A DNA stretch of 23,145 bases, from assembly GCA_038256935.1 (NCBI GenBank), contig JBBSJV010000010.1, positions 1 through 23,145 of the forward strand. Direction: 5' to 3'. Each line of letters starts with the position of its first letter. The stretch's first letter is position 1. The stretch is from JBBSJV01 sp038256935 (lineage in GTDB: Bacteria > Patescibacteriota > JACMRA01). Shown in pieces: positions 14,935 through 22,875 of this stretch. Both the position numbers and the translations under genes were made by a program. The notes under the pieces are model-generated. The model made no database searches. It was not told the origin of the DNA and saw only the letters and a list, made by a program, of their open reading frames with translations.

Positions 14935-16278
14935 TTAATTATCTAAAGTTTGAAATGAAATAAGGCTTTTGGCTTTACCATCTGGACTGATACGAGTCTC
15001 GATTTGGTGGCTAAAGAACTGAGCAAAATCGATAATGTCTTGATTGGACCTGTAGTTTGTTTCTAAAACAATTTGTTTGGCTTGGGGGTAAGCTGCTATA
15101 AAATCAGCAAGGTTTTTAAGGGTTGCTCTTTGAAACTTGTAAATAGCTTGATCATCATCACCTACTACCATGATATTTGGCTGTCCTTCATTAAGGGGGG
15201 AGTCAGCTAAGGTTTTAATAAGTTCCATCTGGACATGATTACTATCTTGAAATTCATCCACCATGACATATAGAAATCTTTCTTGCAGGTCTTGTTTTAG
15301 GGATAAACTGGCTTCGCCCTGGCCCCTCAAAGCATTTATCACATCCAAGATCATATCATCAAAATCAAACTTACCTGCTGCAAAAAGGGCTTGTTGATAA
15401 AGCTCATAAATTTTAGCTAAACCAAGCATTTTATCATAGTTTAAAAAGTCGCGCAGGTTTTTATCAGAACTACTAAGTTTCCACTTGTCTCTAAATTCTT
15501 TCAGTGGCTGATAAGCTTTTTTATTGCCAGCTGCAAGCTCAGACTCATGAATCTGTTTAGCTGACTTAAAACTATCTATGATTACAGAGCTAAGTGTGGG
15601 GTAGGAGTGTAGGAGAGGTGGTAATTTGTTTTGGCTAGAAAATTCTGCAATAGCAGCTTCTAGTTCTTCCAAATCACTTGGTTTTATTTTGTTAATAGTT
15701 AGTTTTGCAAATTTTTCAAAGGCGGGGTTAAAAATATCTAAAAATGGTTTACTAGAAAGTATTAATTCTTTGAATTGAATAGGGCTAAGGCCTCCTTGTT
15801 TTAGATCAGATATACAAGATTTGGTGCTACTTAGGTAGGTCCAGCCAAGCTCAGGATGCTGGCTTTTAAGCGGATGATTAGATGGTAAGGATTCAAAAAT
15901 ATCATGCAATATTTTACCTGTCACTAGCTCATCTGTGGGGCTAAAACTAAAGCCTTGATTAAACATCTGAGGGTATTGATTGATAATGTCTGAGGCAAAC
16001 CCATGAAAGGTATAGATTTGGATCTTGGAAGCCATAGGACCGATTAGTTGCTGTAGCCTTAGCTTCATATTGGTACTTGCTGAGTCAGTAAAGGTAAGAC
16101 AAAGAATTTGACTTGGTAGTGTGTCAGTTAGTCTTAGAATATTAGCAGCTCTTGTACTTAATAGTTGAGTTTTTCCAGTTCCTGCTCCTGCTATAACTAC
16201 AACTGGCCCATCGATGTTATCAACAGCCTCTTTTTGCTTACTATTAAGGCGATTATAGTACACTGTAAATTCTTGCAT
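14935..16278 (-). CDS. UvrD-type helicase N-terminal half (ATPase domain)
   Basis: The 447 residues carry the first half of an SF1A DNA helicase. The Q-motif region is LNSKQKEAV, Walker A is GAGTGKT (31-37), motif Ia is LTFTDSAS, Ib is YTFHGFA, motif II is VDEFQDS (340-346), motif III is GDDDQAIYKF (373-382), and motif IV is ETNYRSNQ. It stops just after motif IV, where the 2A domain should begin. Motifs V and VI and the nuclease are in the next ORF, whose ATG begins one base after this stop. Dropping one T from AATTAAC would fuse them in frame. A promoter with near-leaderless spacing precedes the ATG, and the FAS1 gene ends 39 bp upstream. Confidence 0.85.
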   Translation of the reverse strand: MQEFTVYYNRLNSKQKEAVDNIDGPVVVIAGAGTGKTQLLSTRAANILRLTDTLPSQILCLTFTDSASTNMKLRLQQLIGPMASKIQIYTFHGFASDIINQYPQMFNQGFSFSPTDELVTGKILHDIFESLPSNHPLKSQHPELGWTYLSSTKSCISDLKQGGLSPIQFKELILSSKPFLDIFNPAFEKFAKLTINKIKPSDLEELEAAIAEFSSQNKLPPLLHSYPTLSSVIIDSFKSAKQIHESELAAGNKKAYQPLKEFRDKWKLSSSDKNLRDFLNYDKMLGLAKIYELYQQALFAAGKFDFDDMILDVINALRGQGEASLSLKQDLQERFLYVMVDEFQDSNHVQMELIKTLADSPLNEGQPNIMVVGDDDQAIYKFQRATLKNLADFIAAYPQAKQIVLETNYRSNQDIIDFAQFFSHQIETRISPDGKAKSLISFQTLDN

Positions 16279-16286
16279 TTAGTATC

Positions 16287-16315
16287 AGACTAAAAAACAA
16301 TACCTGACTCGTCAA
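16287..16315 (-). promoter_or_regulatory. Promoter of the helicase-nuclease unit
   Basis: On the minus strand TTGACG (16315-16310) and TAGTCT (16292-16287) are 17 bp apart. The predicted start near 16280 leaves about two bases before the ATG at 16278. The -10 is imperfect, so confidence is moderate. Confidence 0.4.
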
Positions 16316-16317
16316 TC

Positions 16318-17568
16318 TTATTCTTGAGCTGGATCACCTTGCTCCTCCGGTAATGCATCTTGCTCTGCAGGAGTAGGGTCTTGTGGTATTTGTTGTGGCT
16401 CGATTTCAGCTGCAATTTTACCATTAAAACTAAATATAATGCTACCATTGCCTTCTATTGTATAAACATCATCTGATCTTAGTGAGTCTAGTAAAAGTAT
16501 TTTGCCATCACTAGAAGTGGCGTTAAATTCTAAATTATCTTCTCTAAGCTGATTTTTAATTGTTTGAGATTCTTCATCGCTCAGAAGCTGATCTTGCCAC
16601 CTTAGATTTGAAAACACTTGATCTAGATTGACTATTAAATTTTCACCTTCTAAAGCTAGCTTACCGTTAAAGCTTACATTCATTATATAACTAACACCTT
16701 CTTTTGAATATTTTTCACCACCAAAATCAACTAGATTAATGTTACTATAGGATACAAAAATTGCGTTATCTCTATCAGAAATACTTATAGTAGCTGTATC
16801 TGATGTTAGATCTTCGCTACCCAACCAGCCTGACCCTGTAAAACTATTTGCTAAAGATCTTACACGTTCATTTCTAGCTTGAAACTCTGGGTTGAGACTA
16901 TCAGGATAGATTACTTTATCAATAAAATGGATGTTACCGTTTTGAGATTCTATAGATTTGTTTTCTATTAAAACGTCATTAACATAGATCTGATTATCTT
17001 TACTTGAGATTTGAATACTTCCGCCGCCGATGGTATTGAGTGAGCTAAGCTTGGAGAGAGAGTCGTAGTTAAAGCTACCAGAAACGATATGATTTTGTAC
17101 AATTCTTGCATTGATAGAGTCGATTTGCTCTTGAGTTGGATTTTCTCCATAAACATTACTTGGAATGTCGTTTAAAGCATCTTGAGAAGGAGTAAAAATT
17201 GTAAAATTGGCCCTTCCACTAATCAAATCATATGTTCTTGAGTCTTTTTTTATGAGATCAGAAAAAGTCTGGTTCCCGTTTAAGTTATCAACAACATCGA
17301 CAAGTGCTGTATCATTTTGATTTCTCGGCCCATCATTTGAGTTGAAAAATGGTAAAAGGTTTGGATTTACAAACGCCAAAACAGCCAATGTAAGTATAAA
17401 AACTATTAATAAACTACCAAATAATATGGAATATTTAGTTTTAATATTTAGTTTTCCAAAGCCTTCTTTGGTTGACTGCCTTGCTTGATTCAGCTTGAAC
17501 ATCAAGGGATTTTGATTAGTTTTTTTAGGATTTATAAAAACTTTTTCTTGTGTATTAATTTCTGGCAT
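16318..17568 (-). CDS. Membrane-anchored FAS1 (fasciclin) domain protein
   Basis: The 416-residue product has a cytoplasmic basic N-tail, one transmembrane helix (about 46-70, SILFGSLLIVFILTLAVLAFV), and then a FAS1 domain (about 88-230). The FAS1 marks are ANFTIFTPSQDALNDIP, the later NHIVSG, and the closing GNIHFIDKVIYPD. Residues about 230-390 form a second, beta-rich, unrecognised domain. The tail is Pro/Glu/Gln-rich. FAS1 domains usually mediate cell-surface adhesion. The architecture parallels the protein at 20880-22043, so the two are likely paralogues. It lies upstream of the helicase-nuclease on the same strand. Confidence 0.85.
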   Translation of the reverse strand: MPEINTQEKVFINPKKTNQNPLMFKLNQARQSTKEGFGKLNIKTKYSILFGSLLIVFILTLAVLAFVNPNLLPFFNSNDGPRNQNDTALVDVVDNLNGNQTFSDLIKKDSRTYDLISGRANFTIFTPSQDALNDIPSNVYGENPTQEQIDSINARIVQNHIVSGSFNYDSLSKLSSLNTIGGGSIQISSKDNQIYVNDVLIENKSIESQNGNIHFIDKVIYPDSLNPEFQARNERVRSLANSFTGSGWLGSEDLTSDTATISISDRDNAIFVSYSNINLVDFGGEKYSKEGVSYIMNVSFNGKLALEGENLIVNLDQVFSNLRWQDQLLSDEESQTIKNQLREDNLEFNATSSDGKILLLDSLRSDDVYTIEGNGSIIFSFNGKIAAEIEPQQIPQDPTPAEQDALPEEQGDPAQE

Positions 17569-17645
17569 AGACTTTGAATTTAAGATAGTTTAGAAAATTT
17601 GTAGAGTTTGGGCAAGTAAAAGTTTGCAGGGCTTAATAAAAAATT

Positions 17646-17674
17646 TTGACTTAAAAGCTTAATTAAGACATAAT
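17646..17674 (+). promoter_or_regulatory. Promoter that dictates a leaderless start
   Basis: TTGACT (17646-17651) and CATAAT (17669-17674) are separated by 17 bp. The -10 abuts the first ATG (17675). The expected transcription start, 7 bases after the -10, is 17681, which is exactly the A of the second ATG. The mRNA would therefore be leaderless and start at 17681. Confidence 0.6.
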
Positions 17675-17680
17675 ATGAAT

Positions 17681-18118
17681 ATGAATGGAGGATTTTTACC
17701 ACCAACGCCTCAAATGCCTACTCAAGGGGGAGGTAATTTCAACGCCGCTCCAAATCAAGCCAATTTACCATCAGCTGCTGAACAGCAAGGTCAATGGGCC
17801 AAAAGTGTAGCTAGAAGTGCTAGTATCAGACAAGCAGCAGGAGCTGTGATTAAAACCAGAGCCCAATTTAAAGCTTATCTCAAACAAAACGGGATGGATC
17901 TGGTCACTTCAGCTGTGGAGTTTCAAGCAAGTGGAGATTTTATAGCCAGTAGCTATATCGAGTACATGAATCATGGCGGTTTCAAAGAACCTTTGACTCT
18001 GTTTTTATCAAGATATCCTCAGCTGCAACAATCGGCTGTAGAAATCAGGGATAGGCTCAGACCAGTGCAAGGGCATATGCAAGTAGTTACTCCAACATTG
18101 AGCGGGCTTAGGTACTAA
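17681..18118 (+). CDS. Hypothetical protein with Gly/Pro/Gln-rich N-terminus
   Basis: This protein is not recognised. From the ATG at 17681 it is 145 residues; an ATG at 17675 adds Met-Asn but lies before the predicted transcription start. The first 35 residues are low-complexity and flexible (NGGFLPPTPQMPTQGGG). The rest is predicted helical and soluble, for example RASIRQAAGAVIKTRAQ-like segments and FIASSYIEYMNHGGF. There is no signal peptide and no cysteine. The next gene follows after 14 bp, so the two probably form an operon. Confidence 0.6.
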   Translation: MNGGFLPPTPQMPTQGGGNFNAAPNQANLPSAAEQQGQWAKSVARSASIRQAAGAVIKTRAQFKAYLKQNGMDLVTSAVEFQASGDFIASSYIEYMNHGGFKEPLTLFLSRYPQLQQSAVEIRDRLRPVQGHMQVVTPTLSGLRY

Positions 18119-18132
18119 TCTTAATTATAATT

Positions 18133-18480
18133 ATGACTGATATTACTAAAAAACTTCCAACATCACAAGAGTTTATAGAAATGAAGGAACAAGGTAGAAA
18201 GGAATGGGATAAATTAATTAAAAACCCGAAACCTATTCCTAAAGACCCTAAACTTTCAAGTATATACGAGCAACATAAACAAGAGTTTGAGGCTGTAATA
18301 AAAGTTTATGAATCATTAGTAACTATTTATGCAGATATAGATAGAATTATAAAATGTGACTTCTGTCTTGATAATTTAGAGGCGTTGAAAGAGGAAATAG
18401 ATGGTAGAAACCAAATATATCTTAGATATACAGAGAGTGTTGTGGAGCTATATAAACAATCAGTACGTGAAAAGTGGTAA
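18133..18480 (+). CDS. Small helical hypothetical protein
   Basis: This 115-residue, Lys/Glu-rich, probably all-helical cytosolic protein is not recognised. Residues about 45-75 (YEQHKQEFEAVIKVYESLVTIYADIDRIIK) and the C-terminal third look amphipathic and may form a coiled coil or helical bundle. It has a CDFC pair (about 75-78) that could bind a metal or form a disulphide. It starts 14 bp after the preceding unknown gene with no Shine-Dalgarno sequence and is probably co-transcribed with it. Confidence 0.55.
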   Translation: MTDITKKLPTSQEFIEMKEQGRKEWDKLIKNPKPIPKDPKLSSIYEQHKQEFEAVIKVYESLVTIYADIDRIIKCDFCLDNLEALKEEIDGRNQIYLRYTESVVELYKQSVREKW

Positions 18481-18551
18481 TAAAAGTGGAGATGAAAAGG
18501 ACTGATACAGATATACTTGACATTAAGTCTTGAGCTTCCTTGACTTAGTGT

Positions 18552-19703
18552 ATGAATAAATACACACAAACAATACAGTCCCTTATTGATAAAAAACCTA
18601 GCTCTGTCGATCATGTCTGCTTTACAATCTATTATGATTTTGGAGATCTCGAAGACAAGAGTCAAAACCAAAGCACTAGATTTAAGGCTTTAGTGCAAGA
18701 AGCTTTAAAGGACTACTCAGCTCTTAATGACTTGCAGTTTTTTAGAAATTATTTAGCAAGTAAAGCAGAAGAAATGGCCTCTGAATTTGATCTAACTTAC
18801 AGTGGAGTAGGGGTTTTCTGGATGTTAGAAATCGATCACTCAAACAGAGAAGTGCATGAATACGGTCAAACTCAAGATTATGAGATGATTCATTTGGATC
18901 ACCTTACTCAAAGCAAAACTGTGCTTAGCAATGTTTTTGATCTCAGTTATATTGCTGATAATCAAGCTTTGAAACTTAATTATTATATTTTAGATCTCAA
19001 TAGAGAGGTGTCAAATATATATAAGTATTCTCAGCATGACTTGATGCATATTGAAACGATGGAAAACACTGGACTAGATGAATATGATGAGACAAATCCA
19101 GCTAAGCGCAAGGAAAACATGGGCATACAGGGCTGGTGGAATATCGGAGAAGATATGTACTGGATTGTGGAAGAAGATAAACATTATCTCAAAGACATTG
19201 CCTCAAAAATAAATAATACAGATAAAATTGATCGATTAATTGTCTTTTTTTCTTCAAACTTTGAAAAATTAAAGCCTGAAATGATTGACGGCCTTGAGAA
19301 AAAGGGTTTTGAGACTTTGTTTATAAACAAACAAAAGAGTAACTTTGAGAACTTAAAAGACGCTTTTGAGAGTCATATCCAAAATGATTTTAAGGCAATT
19401 AAAGAAAAACTACTTACTGAGACTAAGGCTCACTATGATCTAATTATTAGCACTCCCGAAGAAGTAATAAATAGCGCCAACTTTAATCAATTAGAGACGT
19501 TATTTTTAGGAAGTGAAGTTGAAATAAGTGGTGAAGTAACATCTAATGAGCAATTAACTATTGAGCCAAGTAGTGAGATAGATATCACCCCAGATTTAGT
19601 TGCAAAAGTAATACAATCAGGGGGAAAAGTTCTAGTTTTAGATGATCCTGAAACCTATAAAACTGATACTTTATTAGGATTGAAACGGTATAAGGTTGAT
19701 TAA
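18552..19703 (+). CDS. baeRF-like (bacterial/archaeal eRF1-related) protein
   Basis: The 383 residues resemble the baeRF families, prokaryotic relatives of eukaryotic release factor eRF1/Pelota that have been proposed to act in ribosome rescue. The N-terminal part gives FTIYYDF and a basic helical stretch. A middle RNase H-like region has GVGVFWMLEIDHSNREVHEYG, YYILDLNREVSNIYKY and an acidic insert. It ends with the module DRLIVFFSSNFEKLKPEMIDGL, and the last part has VAKVIQSGGKVLVLDDP as in the L7Ae-like third domain. No GGQ tripeptide is visible, as is common in baeRF. The assignment rests on fold pattern, not strict motifs. A TTGACA at 18517-18522 lies upstream without a clear -10. Confidence 0.5.
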   Translation: MNKYTQTIQSLIDKKPSSVDHVCFTIYYDFGDLEDKSQNQSTRFKALVQEALKDYSALNDLQFFRNYLASKAEEMASEFDLTYSGVGVFWMLEIDHSNREVHEYGQTQDYEMIHLDHLTQSKTVLSNVFDLSYIADNQALKLNYYILDLNREVSNIYKYSQHDLMHIETMENTGLDEYDETNPAKRKENMGIQGWWNIGEDMYWIVEEDKHYLKDIASKINNTDKIDRLIVFFSSNFEKLKPEMIDGLEKKGFETLFINKQKSNFENLKDAFESHIQNDFKAIKEKLLTETKAHYDLIISTPEEVINSANFNQLETLFLGSEVEISGEVTSNEQLTIEPSSEIDITPDLVAKVIQSGGKVLVLDDPETYKTDTLLGLKRYKVD

Positions 19704-19736
19704 TTTTTTTCATTCATCTGTACTAAAGAAAGAGTT

Positions 19737-19800
19737 TGTCACCTTGAATTTATTTCAGGGTCTGGTTGGAGTAAGATCCTGAAACGAGTTCAGGATGACA
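19737..19800. repeat. REP-like hairpin doublet 3
   Basis: The same doublet lies between the baeRF-like gene and truncated ligA. TGTCA (19737-19741) leads into arms ACCTTGAA (19741-19748) and TTCAGGGT (19754-19761), with one G-T wobble. Then come perfect arms ATCCTGAA (19776-19783) and TTCAGGAT (19789-19796), ending in TGACA. The inner spacer is shorter than in doublet 1. It lies about 100 bp from where ligA stops. Confidence 0.85.
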
Positions 19801-19897
19801 GCATTTAGTTCAAGCTGACAGTGTACTGTTCTAGATTAGAAAGAAGTAGAGTATAATTGTTAGTAAATAAGTTTAGATATATAAAGTGCTACAAAAG

Positions 19898-20656
19898 TTA
19901 TCTTTCGACACTAATATTATAAGCCACAAAACTCAGGTTTCTTTGAGCCACGACTCTAGAATCAAGTTGTCTTAGGGTACCACTTGCGGCATTGCGAGGG
20001 TTTGCAAAGACGGCTTCAGGTCCAGATTTCCCCATTTTACCAACCTTATCACCATTAGTAATGGCTTTATTCAGCTCTAAAAAGTCTTTTTTAGTCAAAA
20101 AAATCTCACCCCTAATCTCAATCTTTGAAGTGTCAGGAATATGCTTTGGAATAGTCTTTATTTGCTTGATATTATCAGTTACAAGCTCTCCAATAAACCC
20201 ATCCCCGCGCGTTGCAGCAGCTACTAAATTACCATTTTCATAATGCAGACTTATAGCTAGACCATCTAATTTTGGCTCGCAAATGTATTCAATTGAGGCT
20301 TTATCTATTTCAGTTTTAAAGTCTCTTTGATACGCAGTAGGGTCCTCTTTTTCCAAATAATTTAGCCATCTTTGCTGCCAATCAACTAGCTCATCCTGCT
20401 CAAAAATATCAGTTAGTGAAAGCATTCTCTTGGTATGGGTAAATTTGACAAATCCAGCCCCAACTCCTCCAGCAATGGTATAATTTGGGCTATTAGGACT
20501 GATTTTATAAGAGTTAGCAGTTTCAAATTCCGTGATTTTATGTTTCAAATCATCAAGGGCAGTTTCAGAAATCTCTTCACTATTAAACAAATGAATATCA
20601 TTTCGAAGCCGATTTACTTCTTTGATCAATTCCAAATACTCTTGATAATTTAACAT
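19898..20656 (-). pseudogene. ligA: Truncated NAD-dependent DNA ligase LigA
   Basis: LigA seals nicks by NAD-dependent adenylation and is normally about 670 residues. This copy is 252 residues. It has a domain Ia remnant (1-60) and the first part of the adenylation domain: the lysine motif EPKLDGLA (Lys129), AATRGDGFIGE, IEIRGE, and FANPRNAASGTLRQLD. It ends at LSFVAYNIS, before motifs IV and V. The OB, zinc, helix-hairpin-helix and BRCT domains are absent. In domain Ia the NAD-contacting pattern (sDaeYDxL in typical LigA) reads SETALDDL. No downstream fragment is found; 200 bp containing a REP doublet follow. I call it a 3'-deleted pseudogene, though a split gene or assembly join is possible. 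Confidence 0.75.
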
Positions 20657-20868
20657 CTTAGATCAATAGGAATAGTTTTATCTGTTTTGGTCAAAGATAC
20701 TAAAACTATATAAGCTTGTAGAGCACTGGTGTTATAAAAATTTCACCATTTAATATCCAGTTCATATTTTCTCGATTTCTTAGCTTGTTATACTTCAAAA
20801 AGTTATCAATACTGAAAAGCTTTTATAAAAATTGCTGTTTTTGACAATAACGCATGCAAAGATTCAAA

Positions 20869-20874
20869 TATAAT
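20869..20874 (+). promoter_or_regulatory. -10 element giving a leaderless start
   Basis: TATAAT ends six bases before the ATG at 20880, so transcription should begin at or next to the A of the start codon. A TTGACA (20841-20846) is present but 22 bp from the -10, longer than optimal. No Shine-Dalgarno sequence exists. Confidence 0.45.
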
Positions 20875-20879
20875 CGTTT

Positions 20880-22043
20880 ATGTTAGATAACCAATCACCA
20901 CAAAATTCTGAGAATTTTAATTCACAAAATTTAAATACAAATCCAAATAATACTCAAAACCCTACTCAAGTACAGGAGCAGTCAGTAAAAACAGCTAAAA
21001 CCAGTCCTAGCTGGATATATCTTGCTTCAGGTCTTATTGTTGTGGTTTTGATTGGTCTTATCGGATTTTCAATCTGGCAGAGTAACCAGCCAACAAATAG
21101 TGAAGTTACTGTAAATAATGGTGAGATTATTGATAGTGTTCCTGAGCAAACAGCTTTGGATTGGATCAATAGTCAAGATAATACCCAAACCCTGAAAGAG
21201 CTTGTTTTAGTTGCCAATAACCCTGATTTATTCACTAGTGATGAGGTTAGAACCATCTTTGTACCAACAGATGAGGCTTTTGATAAATTTCCACAAGGAC
21301 AATTGGATACTTATTTAAACGGAGAAGAAAACGAGGAATTACTGCAAAATATTAGATACCATATTGTTGAAGGAAGCTTTTCAGGACAAGACCTCGTTGA
21401 AAATAGGACTCTGGAATCAATTGATGGGTTGGAGCTAAAGCTTAGCGGTAACAGCCAAGGACAGATTATAATTAATGACTACGCTATAGTAACGACTGAA
21501 AACATAAGAGTCAAAAACGCTATTATCCATCTTGTAGATAGCGTGTTACTACCTACTGAAGCTCAAGTAAACAGTGAAAGCGAAGTTATTAGCGTTTACA
21601 CTGGCTTGTACAATGGCACGGCTACTATTTCTAATCCAAGTTTAGTTTTTCAAACCGCTAGTTTTAACCTTTCTCCAAATGGAAATATGATTTTGAGTGC
21701 TAGTGATCTGAGTTTACAGTTTTTAAATGAAACTTCAGTCTTGGTAAACAATCAATATCCTAGTATGAATATTTTGGGAGAAGGAACTGCTTCGTTAAAT
21801 GCGGATGGAACACTTACATTAACCTTTACAAACGTAGGAGTAACTTTTGAAGCAAACGGCACACCACTAAATAACGAACAATCAAATAGAGCAGTAACAG
21901 CTTTGAGCAATAGAGGAATTGTGATTCCAAGTGGGCAGGGTCTTGTAACTACAGTGCAGCCAACTTTGATTGAAGGAGGCTTAAGAATCCAAAATATTGC
22001 TGATCAGCCACTGCTTTTGAACATGGAATTACAAAAGGTCTAA
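20880..22043 (+). CDS. Membrane-anchored FAS1 (fasciclin) domain protein, second copy
   Basis: This 387-residue product has an Asn/Gln-rich N-terminal cytoplasmic tail, a transmembrane helix (about 46-66, IYLASGLIVVVLIGLIGFSIW), and a FAS1 domain (about 87-225). The FAS1 marks are IFVPTDEAFDKFP, YHIVEGSFSG and the closing NAIIHLVDSVLLPT. A beta-rich C-terminal domain (about 230-387) has no family that I recognise. It shares its architecture with the FAS1 protein at 16318-17568. A role in adhesion or cell contact is inferred from the family. Its mRNA is probably leaderless, and the AlkD-like gene follows after 42 bp. Confidence 0.85.
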   Translation: MLDNQSPQNSENFNSQNLNTNPNNTQNPTQVQEQSVKTAKTSPSWIYLASGLIVVVLIGLIGFSIWQSNQPTNSEVTVNNGEIIDSVPEQTALDWINSQDNTQTLKELVLVANNPDLFTSDEVRTIFVPTDEAFDKFPQGQLDTYLNGEENEELLQNIRYHIVEGSFSGQDLVENRTLESIDGLELKLSGNSQGQIIINDYAIVTTENIRVKNAIIHLVDSVLLPTEAQVNSESEVISVYTGLYNGTATISNPSLVFQTASFNLSPNGNMILSASDLSLQFLNETSVLVNNQYPSMNILGEGTASLNADGTLTLTFTNVGVTFEANGTPLNNEQSNRAVTALSNRGIVIPSGQGLVTTVQPTLIEGGLRIQNIADQPLLLNMELQKV

Positions 22044-22085
22044 TGTTACTCTATTCAAGTTTTTTAATTATTAACACAATTAATT

Positions 22086-22823
22086 ATGAATAGTTTGATC
22101 TCAACCTTGATTATCACTCAGATTTCTAATAACAGCGATGACTATAGAGCCCAAGTCTACAGTAGTTTTTTTAAAACTGGCAAAGGTGAATATGGTGAAG
22201 GGGATCTTTTTTTGGGAGTGACTGTGCCTGTTCTAAGGCAAATTGCCAAACAATATTACAAGATAATGGATCTTGAAGACATTCAATTGTTATTAGAAAA
22301 CGATTACCATGAAGTCAGATGTTGCGGAGTGATTTGTCTAGTTTACAAGTATGAAAAAGCTGATATAATTGATGAAAAAGAGACTTTAGTTGAGTTTTAT
22401 CTTAAAAATATTAAGCATTTAAATAATTGGGATCTTATTGATATATCTGCACCTAAAATCCTAGGTAAGCATATTTTAGAAAATTACCCAGCTAGAAACT
22501 TGATAATTGAACTAGCTAAAAGTGATAATATATGGAGCCAGCGCATTGCTATAATGTCGACATTTCCTTTGATTAAATCAGGTATATTTGAAGACTTTTT
22601 ACTTTTAGCAAATCAATTTCTAAAAGCTGAGCATGATCTTATTCAAAAAGCAACAGGTTGGATGCTTCGGGAGATGGGTAAGGCTGACATTGCTGAATTA
22701 ATAAAGTTTCTCGATCAACATGCCAGTATAATACCAAGGACAATGTTGAGATATTCCATTGAAAAATTACCAGAAAAAGATAGGCAGTATTATTTGTCGC
22801 TAAAAAGTAGGAAGGAAGGTTAA
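22086..22823 (+). CDS. AlkD-like DNA alkylation repair protein
   Basis: This 245-residue protein belongs to the HEAT-repeat DNA glycosylase family (AlkC/AlkD), which removes alkylated bases without base flipping. The family opening GKGEYGEGDLFLGVTVPVLR is clear. The active-site pattern is present: Trp115 and Asp119 in NNWDLID match AlkD Trp109/Asp113, and Arg153 in SQRIAIM matches Arg148. GWMLREMG follows as in the family. Length is normal. It lies 42 bp downstream of the FAS1 gene on the same strand with no obvious promoter of its own, so co-transcription is likely. Confidence 0.85.
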   Translation: MNSLISTLIITQISNNSDDYRAQVYSSFFKTGKGEYGEGDLFLGVTVPVLRQIAKQYYKIMDLEDIQLLLENDYHEVRCCGVICLVYKYEKADIIDEKETLVEFYLKNIKHLNNWDLIDISAPKILGKHILENYPARNLIIELAKSDNIWSQRIAIMSTFPLIKSGIFEDFLLLANQFLKAEHDLIQKATGWMLREMGKADIAELIKFLDQHASIIPRTMLRYSIEKLPEKDRQYYLSLKSRKEG

Positions 22824-22875
22824 TTTTATCCAAGAAAAACTTTCAAAATTTCTGTCACCCCTGTAACTGTCAATA

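Noticed and set aside
20706..20822. 38-codon minus-strand open stretch between ligA and the second FAS1 gene (contains FLKYNKLRNREN)
   Set aside because: It looks coding-like, but the only ATG gives 19 residues, there is no family match, and an open stretch of this length is expected by chance in AT-rich DNA.
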